The notes under the pieces: generated by a model
Told to the model about the DNA's origin: nothing
What the model saw: the letters and a program-made list of their open reading frames with translations, nothing else
Databases searched by the model: none
Source: Membranipora membranacea
Lineage: Eukaryota > Bryozoa > Gymnolaemata > Cheilostomatida > Membraniporidae
Direction: 5' to 3'
DNA length: 64,000 nt
NCBI GenBank assembly: GCA_914767715.1
Contig: OU612068.1
Span: forward strand, 30,504,001 to 30,568,000
Shown here: positions 25,956-36,900 of the stretch, one piece after another
Layout: each line of letters begins with the position of its first letter
Position numbering within the stretch: the first letter of the stretch is position 1
Program-made: the position numbers and the translations under genes

Positions 25956-28900
25956 ATGAAGAGAAAAAGGCAGACATCTAACCAAGATTCTCCTGGTCAG
26001 GACGTATCTTCAAATGCGACATATGTAAAGAACATCTCACCACAAATTACAGCAAACGCAACCTATACTGCAACTATCCACCCAGCAGCAGGAGGAGACA
26101 CAACCTACACTGCATCCATTCACCCAAGATTGACTGCTAACACAACGTACAATGTTACATCTAACAATGGTAATACTGTATCCGAAGCTGAGGATACCGA
26201 TATGGACTGTGAACTGTCTGCACATCAGACATATACTAAACAGACAGGGGGCGTTGATATCGGCTCATCTCTGTTTGTACCAGATGGTGACACGTCACAA
26301 ACTCGCGAATATGTAAAACCGCTCACTTATGACTCATCTTCTCTAGAGGGTAAGGTACTTTTTTATTATGACAATTTTACTATCTGACTTATCAATATTC
26401 CAGTTTTTAAATTCGGTTGAAACTTTTAAATTTGAGATATGATTGAGATGGCTTGCTTGCCTCTGTATTTTTTGTAGACTATTACATGCGTTTTGTCAAT
26501 GCTCTATCGTACCTCTATGTTTTACACAGCTTTGTGTCATTTGCTTTCTTTTAATATTACAGCAGCAGAAAATACAAGACACACTCTGTCAAAAACGCAT
26601 TCTTCATCTTTGCCGAGTTCTTCCTATTGCATAGATGATCAGGAGGGTGAGTCCTTTCAAGCATGACACTCCTCAAATACTGGCAGTAAACAGAAGTATT
26701 TTTGTTTCATGGTTCGTCCATCCATCCATCCCATAATTAAAAGTTGTTGTTGTGCTACCTGAAAAAAAAAGCCAATGAGCACGGCATGATACATGTGACT
26801 TTTAAAGACAGGGACACATCTCAAACACTTTGTTCCAATCCGTGTTCTATTGGAGATTTCGTTTCAAAACGGTCAACCAAGAAGCTATAATCAGATTTTC
26901 TGTTTTAGCAGTTGTAAATTGACCCCCTAACTTTTTTGACTTTCGGATGTGAAAACTGTAAACATGTTTTTTATGGTGCTCCTGTATATATACCTTTTTC
27001 ACAGACTTTGAATTGATGAAATTGTTGTCCATTGAATCTTTCGACAGCAGTATAGCCAGATATCCCTGTCTGACACAACAACAACAACATGCAAAGCCAC
27101 ACAATTGTTTCATAAAAATGAGATGGATCACTATTACTCTGCTTACATGACAAGACACCAAAAAATTATAATGGACAGCAAAGTTTCATTGTGTGTTGCC
27201 GCTCATACCCACAATTGTGTAAATTACAGAATTTCAAAAGATTCTGAAAGCTGAATTGGGAAAATATGAGTATGAAAGCAAGAGATGGGGTGCGTTACTC
27301 AGCAGTCACAAGACCCAGGTTTGTTCTCATCAGCTAAAAATTCTCACTGTACATTTTGGGACACAAAGAGCGACAACTTTGTAGAAACAGCTGAAAACCC
27401 AGAGTTCCTTCTGGTGTGTGATATAAGAGTGATAAAAATTATTTGCTAATATGAAATGTATATATAATGTATTGAAATTGTGCATATACCTTGATAAAAT
27501 GTTGAACTATAAGACTTGGTTGAACCTCAAAAGAATTTAAAATATTCTGATACTTTTAAATTTTTAAAAGATGCTTATAATTTTGGCTGACAGGCCGCGA
27601 CAGCTGAGAGTAATCTGAAGGCTGTATTAGAGTCAGGTGACCCTAGGAGAGCACTACATGGAACTAGGCGGAGTCGTTATACAGCCCCGCCCACCTGGAG
27701 CTTCTCATGTCAGGATATCAGAGATGAAGTAGATGAGATGGTCAGACAAACACAAATTGCTGTAAGTCTGACTCACATCTTATACTTTTATTTGTAACTG
27801 TATACAGTATTCTAGTATATTTATCATATGGATTTCCTTATATTTAAGATTTTATGAATCCAATTTTCATTTCCATTTGACAAATTTTATTGGATGATTA
27901 TAAAAGGGTTTTATGCATCGGAAGGGTTGGATTCTACGACTATAGTAGTCTATGCACTTTGCAGGATTTGCTTGGATTTTTCCTCTCATTACTTCTTATA
28001 GCCTAAGGGTCCAATAATACACATTGTATGACCTTTTGTCAATGTCATGAATGACCGCCCTTATTCAAAATGAAAGAAATTCTGGCTGAGATTTTCTTCA
28101 CTACTTGGCAGTGAATATCTCTGCTCATGGGTATATCCCAAACATGAGGCTACTTTTCCCAGAGTCTGACTGGAAAACTCTCATACCTGGAGCAATATAG
28201 TAGGTGGCATGAATAGAAATCAATAGATATTGCAGTTTTAGTGCTCCCCTTTATTTACTTATAATATTTAAGAGCAGGAAACTCCAGCAAGACCCTGCAT
28301 TGTTCTCTGACTTTCCCTCGCCGGGGGGCCGTCAGGCGAGTCATACTGACTCTCGTGATCTGACTGGGCATGTAGATCACTGATAAACTAGGCTATCATT
28401 ACCACAAAGCAGGTGTCGTAAGGCTAAGTATACATCATGCGCGACTTGAATTTGCGCATGTGCAAGAACAATGAGTTTAGTTTAGGTTCTGATTGCAACT
28501 TTGGAAAGGAGAAATGGGATATCCCCTGCATAAACTGTCAATCAAAAACAGCTAATAATGACAAGAGAGGATAACTATTAATAACAAATCCGCACGCTTT
28601 GGGGAGTATGTCACCAGAGCAGGTAGCCAATCAGATGGCTTCGGAATTCCGAGACTCAATTTTGCAGAGATCAGCTCATGCACAGAGCTGAGCATGCGCA
28701 GAATGCGGGCGAGGGGCAAAAGTCTGGGGGGCTCAGGCTACGACTATAGTAATCTCTGCTCACCTGCTCCAGCACTTCATCTGATATCTCTATTTTTGCT
28801 ATGTGAACATACTATGTACCAAGCATGAAAATCAACTCTACACAACTCATAAAATTGAGCCTGGAAGCAACCTACCCTGTGATCTAAAGTTGGATGAAAT

Positions 28901-29607
28901 CAAAACTGTGCGTCAAAATCCAAACAGTAGTCAAAGACTGTCACCCCTGAGGCAACCAATGCCTAGAAAACATCAATCATGGACAGATAACTCAAATATA
29001 TATTTCAAGTAACGCTGCACATTCTTATACTATAAGAATGTGCAGCGTTACTTGAAATATATATTGGAGTTATATTGAAATATATATTACTTGAAATATA
29101 TATTGGAGTTACTTGAAATATATATTTGAAAAAATCTGGTTGTAATTCAGTCAATATATAGCCAAGATTCAGGAGTGGCTATATATTGACTCACTCCTGA
29201 ATCTATTAGATTCAGGAGTGGCTATATATTGACTGAATTACAACCAGTTTTTCTCTATTTTCTTCAAGACTTATGGTGTATATGTACGTAAACGGTTATT
29301 TTTCAACCAAGTACTTCATTTCCTTCAGGTGAATACTCTAATAGATGCCAGACAGAAGCAGCATTTATTAGACAGAAAGGCTGTTATTTTGAGATCTCGA
29401 GAGACAGCGATGCTCGATACAGACACAGAAGATGCTTGGGTGGCCAAAGCTACAGACCTGTCCACCTCACTGATAGGCCTGAGATCTATGTACACAGCGG
29501 GGGTGTCTGCATGGCCACGAAGAAGTGACACTGGGCCTGATGCTAATATGACTTTGTTTGAGAAGTCTCTTCGTGAAATAATTGGAAAGGCTAACCAGGG
29601 TGGATAG
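25956..29607 (+). CDS. Unrecognised 337-aa protein: basic NLS-like start, disordered repeats, coiled-coil C-terminus
   Basis: Five exons fit in phase: 25956-26349, 26563-26646, 27230-27318, 27594-27761 and 29329-29607 (1,014 nt). A TTTTTTGTTACAG acceptor just before the ATG implies a 5' UTR intron. The protein starts MKRKRQ (NLS-like). Residues about 18-72 carry imperfect repeats of NATYTATIHP type. An acidic stretch (EAEDTDMDCEL) follows, then from about residue 160 a helical region (EFQKILKAELGKYEYESKRW, IRDEVDEMVRQTQ, DARQKQHLLDRK). Layout and length recall kinetochore DSN1 (disordered N-half, helical C-half), but I see no diagnostic motif, so this is only a suggestion. An AATAAA at 29646-29651 suits the end. 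It is convergent with CSNK2B. The donor after exon 3 (CAG|GTTTGT) is weak. Confidence 0.68.
28995..29065. repeat. Perfect palindrome, 35-bp arms
   Basis: Within the last intron of the 25956-29607 gene, 28995-29029 is the exact inverse of 29031-29065 around a single C. The right arm's end (TTACTTGAAATATATATT) then recurs twice more up to about 29125. This is a cruciform-capable site. Confidence 0.9.
29136..29247. repeat. Nested inverted repeats, 28-bp arms
   Basis: 29136-29163 (CTGGTTGTAATTCAGTCAAT then ATATAGCC) is the exact inverse of 29220-29247. Between them GATTCAGGAGTGGCTATATA repeats and an inverted CACTCCTGAATC occurs, so several hairpins are possible. Confidence 0.9.
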
Positions 29608-29645
29608 ACGGATACAGCTAACTTATCCATTTTCTTTTTGCTAAC

Positions 29646-29651
29646 AATAAA
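29646..29651 (+). promoter_or_regulatory. Polyadenylation signal AATAAA
   Basis: AATAAA 39 bp after the stop codon of the plus-strand gene, followed by T-rich sequence. The 347 bp between this gene and the CSNK2B stop is shared convergent 3' sequence. Confidence 0.6.
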
Positions 29652-29954
29652 CATAATATCATTATTATATATGTTTATGTTGCCAACTTATCCATTTTTT
29701 TCTTCAATTTTGCAACACTAAAATTCCAACCTCTTCACATAATCATCATATTTAAGTCTGCGTTTAACTGGTTCGATATTTATTTTTTTACAAAGGTACA
29801 TACAGAAGGTTTTTATATTAGCATGGATACATACACAACAAGCAAAATATAATTAACCTCTCAAATTATCAAAATACAGTAACATATGGCTAGTGATAAC
29901 AGCAACACCCTAACTCATTCCTTGTCAGCATTCATCCAGCATAAGCTACACCGC

Positions 29955-32171
29955 TCATCTCTTCATGTTCATCATGCTTCTTGATGGCATTTTGAAATTA
30001 GCAGCTGCTTGGAGTTGAAGCTGGTAGGCTACTGGGTGAATCTTGAATCCATAAAGTCTGAAAGGAGAAGGACGTGAATTAATTTCATCTATGTCCGATT
30101 ATTGTGTTGACGCTTTTGAAACAAGGAGTAACAGTAAACCTGTTACTCCTTGGTTGAAGTAAACGCATATTGTGTAAGTCCAGCCAAAGAGCTCTTTCAG
30201 CTTTTTTCCCAGTGCCCAAAGATTTTTTTCTAAAGAATCAGTACCACTCGCAACATCATCAGAGCAACTGGAGTGTTAAGCTGAGTTGAATGACTCAAAA
30301 ACAAGGATTGAGAATTGAGACATACTTTAATCCAGATACATATACATGAGGAGCTAGCAAATGATTAAAAGCGATGCTTTACCAATTCAAATAGGGATGG
30401 AAGCAGTTTGATAATCCAATGCAGATGGATGAATTTGGAATCCATACATTCTGAAAGTTGTATCAAAATTTATTCATTTAAACTGATGTGGAACGGCCCC
30501 AATTTGTAAATGTAAAATTTGAACTTGCACGGAAATGTTTATGGCTGTCAAACTTGAATCTACGTAGCAAATTCTTAAATTAATCTCATTTACAATACTT
30601 CATTCAAGACACAGTATGATATGATTTCTATGTTGGCGTTGATGGGGGGGGGGGGGGGGGGCTGACTGACTAGGCAGAATGATAACCTTGAATATCCATT
30701 CAGCCAAAAAGATTCACTGAGGTGCTCATGCCTTATACCCTTACACATGGCCTAAGTATAGGGCCAGTCATACCTTGGTACGAATTGAGTAGCTGGTCTC
30801 TTTGGTCTGTACTCCTGATGTACCATGAATAGCATGTGAGGGAATCCGGTACCAAAGTAAGCTCCATCAGTATGATGGTGACGACTGGACTTTGGCGTGT
30901 ACACATCACAACACTTAGGACAATATAACTTCACCTGTCAATATATTTTAGAGTATGATGATTATGTAACAATTAGATCACTAGCCATACATTGATGGCT
31001 AGCACCATACAGTGTGAACTAACCTATGAAACTGCAAGTGAAATAGTATTAACAATAGTCAGTTTTCTTACCATGCTTTCTCCAGGTACATCACTCAGTC
31101 CTATTGGCAGCATTTGCTGGTTTTCACAATAAACTCGAGGGCAGTATCCAAAATCTCCAGCCTGCCATTTCTCAACCATTTGTCCAATGCCTAAAATAAA
31201 GCATAAGATAAGCTAGCAATGAGGACATGACAGGAAGTCTGATATATTATCTTGCCAATACAACCTCAAGAAAGAACACATCCTTATTTCCATTTATCCT
31301 ATTCCAAGCATTACTAAGATGAATGTCATGAGAACAGCACTCACCTCGGTTTGTCATGATATATCTGGCATGGATTAAGCCGTAAAGCATTTCAGCTGCC
31401 TGTTCCACAATGTCACTTTGACCAGGGTTCTCATCCATTTCATCATCTGGCTCAAGATCCAAAATCATGTCTAGGGCTTGTCTGTAGTGTGGTACCTGTT
31501 TAAAAGGACAATTTAATTGTCTAACTTACGAGCCTGTGGGGGTTATTAGATTCAAATAGTACAGTAAATAGCTGGCTTGTTGATAGCAGTGCTGTGCTGA
31601 TTGTGACAACTTAGAGGAATTTCAACAGATTAGTAGTTTGCGATTTTACCTGTTCATTTAACCCAGTGAGATTAAACTTGTCCTGAATGTAGTCTTCATC
31701 AACCTGAAATGATAGCAACAAAACATTACAAATTTATTTAGTCATAGACTGAGGCCGTAAGAACCAAGACTAAGAGACTCTCCTTACATTAGATGTACTG
31801 AGGAAGCAGCGTCTGCATGATAGGCATCAAGTCATGGTTTGGCCTAAATTGTTCAAATTCCCCAATTAGTGTTAACATTGATTCTTTTGGTTAATATAAC
31901 TCAGAGATCATCTTTGTTTCCCAAACCTATTGATACCATTTTAACTCATTCCCAGTTATATTAGTCATAATTAATATCATCGGCTCTTTCGCTGAACTCC
32001 AGGTCTGCTGTTGCCTGATCATGAATGAATGATTATATATATCTAAAAACTATGAGAGCAGGCGTATTGTCTCACTCACTTGTCGTCCGTCCCACTTACC
32101 TCACAGAAGAATTCATTTCCTCTTAATCCACAAAACCAGTTAATCCATGAAACTTCTTCTGAGCTACTCAT
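29955..32171 (-). CDS. CSNK2B: Casein kinase II regulatory subunit beta, 219 aa
   Basis: Six coding exons in phase: 32100-32171, 31650-31703, 31345-31495, 31072-31190, 30774-30934 and 29955-30057 (660 nt). The start [20 protein letters not shown] matches human CK2-beta almost exactly, including the N-terminal autophosphorylation serines. Then come [20 protein letters not shown], an acidic loop ([17 protein letters not shown]), the zinc-binding CPRVYC..CPKC region that dimerises the subunit, [20 protein letters not shown] and [22 protein letters not shown]2-beta bridges two catalytic alpha subunits and tunes substrate choice (family knowledge). Human length is 215, so the gene looks complete. 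An acceptor at 32194 shortly before the ATG shows a 5' UTR intron, likely reaching the duplicated exon near 33390. Odd points: an extra Cys in CPKCCDVY and a duplicated last exon at 30387-30450. Confidence 0.97.
30387..30450 (-). other. Duplicated alternative terminal exon of CSNK2B
   Basis: Within the last intron, an acceptor ACAACTTTCAG precedes a 64-nt open segment in the same phase as the regular last exon: [20 protein letters not shown] then TGA, against [16 protein letters not shown] in the regular exon. Preceding AATCCATA and TTCTGAAAG strings are also shared. It is clearly a diverged copy of the terminal exon. Its use would give a 206-aa CK2-beta with a shorter, different tail. Expression is unproven. 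Confidence 0.7.
30644..30661. repeat. Poly-G run, 18 G
   Basis: Eighteen consecutive G on the plus strand (C on the CSNK2B sense strand) in the last intron of CSNK2B, between the two terminal exons and the exon at 30774-30934. Length is prone to sequencing error. Confidence 0.85.
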
Positions 32172-32455
32172 CACTGAGATTCTTGATTATCACCTGAAAT
32201 AAAAAGCAGCTTGTTTTGTTAAAATAAAGTGATACACTGCTAGGTTGAATTGGAATCCAAGCATGCTAGCTCTCAGCAGAGGTTAGTGCTTTCGCCTTTC
32301 ACAGGATTCAGACAGTGCTAACATCATACGCTACAATGATGATTAATGGGTGACAAATTGCAAAGACTTTCATATTGAACATTCATTGGTTACCAAAGAG
32401 GACAACCACCACCATTCAATGATTCATATTCCTTCAATACTTACGTCAACTTACT

Positions 32456-33115
32456 TACATCAAAGACGATATCACGCTAGACCGCCTAGGGGGGCGTAAG
32501 GGGCGTACCTCAGTTTTTGGACATAAATACATAAGGTTTGGACATTGTTCCAGAACACCATCCCATGGGTAGGGCATTTTGGTTCAGAGTGGGTACATGT
32601 ACCCATCCAGTAGGGCATCAGTAGTATTGTCCTCTGATTGTCCTTAGATTTTCATTTCCCGTATAGTCCGGGGCAGAAAACTGTTATGAAAACAGTTCGC
32701 TGTGGCAGCAATAGAGCGTGGCTCGTTCCGTGTTTGTGATCTTGTCGAGACTGTAGTATGGGGCTGATTTATTATTTCATCGTAGGATGCGCAGAGTGCA
32801 GGGTGGGCCTCCTCTCTTGACAGTACCTTATGTAGGAGCTTTACCCTGGAGCTCTTCCGCCGAATAACTAGCTGTTCCAGCTGCAATTTCTCCCTTGCTT
32901 CTGTAACACCCCTCCTCCCCTTCGATCCACAGATCATTCTCACACCTTGGTTTTGCACAATCTCGAGTGCCTCGATCTCCCTCTTTGTGGAAGGATCCCA
33001 GGCACAGGGAGCATATTCCAGATGAGGAAGGCAGAGAGACTTGTATGCAATCAGTCTGGCTCTCTCCGGTGCCCAGTAGAGAGCTCGTCTGATCATCCCA
33101 ATCTGCTTTCTGGCG
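32456..33115 (-). mobile_element. 5'-truncated LINE, copy 2
   Basis: Closely matches the 20417-21285 copy, including the tail and the frame 32644-33096 (IRRALYWAPERARLIAYKSL to FLPRTIREMKI). It is truncated further, starting within the KQIGMIRRAL region. At the 5' break the 15 bases at 33116-33130 are the inverse of 33089-33103. It lies in the likely 5' UTR intron of CSNK2B, in the same orientation as that gene. Confidence 0.88.
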
Positions 33116-33300
33116 GATTGGGATGATCAGTATGTATTTATAAGCTTTGTTTACTTTTGATAATTATTACTTTTCAAAGCCTGACCAGTCTGGTGTATTT
33201 ATACCTAGAATGAGTTAGATGACAACAATAGGACCACTATTGGTAAGATAACAAAGAAATAACAGAAGAACAACGCAGTGAGTGTGACTAAATAATAATT

Positions 33301-33702
33301 ATTATTGATACATTTCACTGTGACTATATATTCTTATAAATATATGAGATGAGATTATATATGAAGATGAAAACCTTCATAACTTACCTCTCAATAATCA
33401 GCTTGTTTCTCAGATTTTGACAATGTAGGTGGTCTGACAATAATCTTGTCACTCAATGCTTGCTAATTAAAGCCTTATTTGTTTAGAAATTAAGAAATTA
33501 TTATTGATACATTTCACTGTGACTATATATTCTTATAAATATATATATGAGATGAGATTATATATGAAGATGAAAACCTTCATAACTTACCTCTCAATAA
33601 TCAGCTTGTTTCTCAGATTTTGACAATGTAGGTGGTCTGACAATAATCTTGTCACTCAATGCTTGCTAATTAAAGCCTTATTTGTTTAGAAATTAAGAAA
33701 AA
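33301..33702. repeat. Tandem duplication, ~200-bp unit, with putative noncoding first exon
   Basis: 33301-33499 and 33500-33702 are near-identical direct copies (the second has 4 extra bases in an AT run). Each contains, on the minus strand, CTGATTATTGAGAG|GTAAGT, a strong 5' splice site (exon ends near 33388 and 33591). With the CSNK2B 5' UTR acceptor at 32194 this suggests a duplicated noncoding first exon and promoter for CSNK2B. Exon use is inferred. Confidence 0.6.
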
Positions 33703-33949
33703 TGATGCTGTGATGAAAGGCAAATTTCTCTCCTTGTCCTCAAAAACACCGGAAGCAACAACAATATGAGATCCAAAAGTGAAATAATGGATAATCTAGA
33801 ATAAGCCAGGAAAAAACTTTTCATATACCTGCTATCGATATGCCTATTGTAACAGGTAAAACCAGTTTACCCAATAGTCTATATGTGACGTCATCAACCG
33901 GGAATACCAAGTGTGCTTCCAAGCTGCATCACATTGATCTGCATTCACC
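33703..33949. promoter_or_regulatory. Putative divergent promoter region, CSNK2B / AMDHD1
   Basis: The 250 bp between the duplicated CSNK2B first-exon segment and the AMDHD1 start codon should contain the AMDHD1 promoter and possibly that of CSNK2B. No convincing TATA or other core motif is picked out. The assignment rests on the head-to-head arrangement. Confidence 0.35.
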
Positions 33950-36900
33950 ATGGCAGAATATAAACTTTTGATCCACTCTGCAAAACAAATAGTGCCTGTA
34001 GCCAATGGGGGTAAGCTGCTGCTGTCTGGCTCTTCCATGAAGGAAATAGAAGTGATGAATGCACCACAAGGAGATGGGTACAGTCTAGTTGTTGATAAGT
34101 AAGTTGTTCAGTTGAGTTGCAATGCTGCAAGTGCAAGGAGGAAGGACCTGGATGAACTTTAAATGTATGTATGTATTGTTCAATGTGGTGCTGTTGTTGT
34201 TGATGGTGTCAGCATAGTTGTGATGTTTTATTACCATCATATACATTTTTTAATGACTGAATGCCTGAAAAATGGGCTGGCTTGTGGGGATGATGACTAC
34301 CACTAGCTATGCTCTGGCCTAGTACTAATAAATAGTGAATACTAATGAGGTATATTTATTTATTTGTTCTAAGACTGGAGGTTTTCTAGAAAGTTTACAG
34401 ATAACAGAGTAGTTAAAAAGTAACTTGTTGACCTCTACACACAGCTAAATACAAAAAAAAGGGGTTATACACAAATAAATGACAATGTTCTAGAAATGGG
34501 AAAGTAAGTTATATATGGCTTTATAGAAATATATATATAAAATTATTGTTCTTGTCACAATTATTATCAAAAGTATTAGTTAAAAGATAGTAGGCTGTCA
34601 GCCGTTTTGCATTTCAGTCTGAAATTGTGCAGCAGATTTACGGAGCTGTTTTGCCAGAATGTGTCCTAAAGGAGGGTTTTACTACTGAACATTTACTTCT
34701 AAGGGAGCGTTGGTGTTTATTGGACTTTTGCACCAGGCGAAGAATATGCTTTGATGCTTTATTTTTGAATATTTTCTTATGTGTGAATTTGTGAAATAGG
34801 TAATGTCTTCTACTTTTTAGGGTGGGTAAGTTTAAGAGTGATCTACCATTTGTGACAGAAAACTTTTTAGGTACAGATACTATGATTATAATTGCTTTAT
34901 TCTGAACTTTTTCAATTGTGTCGGATGTTTTTTGAGTGCCTTCTAGGTAGATAGATGAGCAGTATTCTAGAATAGGTCTGACAAGAATTTTGTAAGTCCT
35001 TAAGGATTCCTCAGCGTTCATGTATTTTTTTCAGTTTTGAAAGTAGACAGGCCTATACTGCTTTGTTTGCTTTGGTTGCCGTTTCATTGGCATGGATATG
35101 GAAAGATAAATCAGTATCCAGGGTAACCCCCAGTACATTGATAGAGAGTTTTGTCTCAGTTTTTGAGTTTTGAAAATTGATGTGGTATAAGTTTTTAATG
35201 TTTCTGTTGGAAAATATGCAGAATTGTGTTTTCTCAATGTTGAGTCTCAGTAAGTGGCTATGATACCAATCTGATGCTTTCTTTAGCAGAGTATTGGACT
35301 CCACTATAGTACTTTATCTATGCTTGTGGCTGTACAGTAGATTAGCGTATCATCTGCATAAGCGAATGAATTGTCAAATGTTGCTAGCAATCCATTGATG
35401 GCTAAGTTAAAGAGGATAAGACCCAGAATGGAACCTTGAGGTACCCCACAGGTGATTGCTTGTGAATTAGATTGTGACAACCCCACTTTCATAACTTGGG
35501 ATCGGTTTTGAAGATATGATCGAAGTAGTGCTGTTGCAGAACTGGAGAATTGTTTTTTATCCAATATGTATAGAAGAAGTTTGTGATTGATTGTATCAAA
35601 TGCTTTTCGGACATCTAGGGATAAGGCTCCAATGTAACATGGAGTGGATTGGTCAAGTTTAATTTTCCATTGTTGCAGCACAGATAGCAACATTTGCTCA
35701 GTTGAATGATTCTGACGAAATCCGAATTGTTGGTCTGAAAATAGGCTGTGTTTCTCTATGTAAGACATCATCTGATTTTTCATGTCAAGTTCAAATGTCT
35801 TTGACAGAATTGGAAGCGAGGATATTGGTCGATAATTTGACGGGTCACATATTGTAATATCACATTGTGTTTGAGATAAGCAGCTTCAAGCATAAGGTCT
35901 TAAAACAAGTCGAGGAATAGAAATAGTTTGGCATTAGCTGCATATTTTTTTGCCAACACCTACAATGCTCATTAAAGAATATTAATCAAGTGAAAAATCA
36001 ACGTTTGGCTATAGGCCTTTTCATGTAAGCCTATGTTTGCCGACTGTTTGCGGAGTGTCTCACCAGCACATAATCCTCCAAACACTCAGCCGAACAGTGT
36101 TAGCCATACTGCTTGTGCCAACAAAACATTACAACGGAAATCAAATGGATTCAGTTTCCCATGTATGTATTAATTAAATTTTGACCACGTCTGTACTTTT
36201 AAGCAATGGCATGATAGCTGGGGTCGGATTGGACAGTGAATATAGAAGCAAATATACATCTCGATGTGCAAATGTGTACGATGCCTCTGGTCAATGTATC
36301 ATCCCAGGTCAGTTAATCAGCTCTGCCATATGGGATGTCTGACATTCCTGTTATCACCTCACTCAGTAGAGGGCCCTTATTCCAGGAGACCCGCTGCAAT
36401 AAACTACCTGTTGAAGCTCCAGACTCTGACTTGCCTGCAATCTGAGAGAATACTGGCGCTGAATATGGCTGATACTCCTTGTTGGTGTGCAAACTGAGAC
36501 AAACCTTTTTAGCCAACATTGTCTTAAATCAGATTTATTGAGTCTGTGTGTTCACTGTAGCATCCGGATGCTTTTGATGCTGAACTTTTTCAGTCACTTT
36601 AGTTACCATAATGGAATTTGTTAATTTTTGGTAGGATTGGTTGATGGGCATACGCACACTGTTTGGGATGGCGATAGAGTGCACGAGTTTGCTATGAAGG
36701 TCAGTTCAACAACTAATTTTGCAAGAAATGATATCATGATGGATAAATTATGATATATTATAAACTCATGCTTTTTGAGGTGTTAGGTTGTCCAACGTCC
36801 GTCCAGGATGATATTATCTGCCAAATAAAATAATGTATATATATATCCCCACTTTTTAAAGCGATACAGCTCTGAGGAGTTGTGCCCTAATTTTAAGTGG

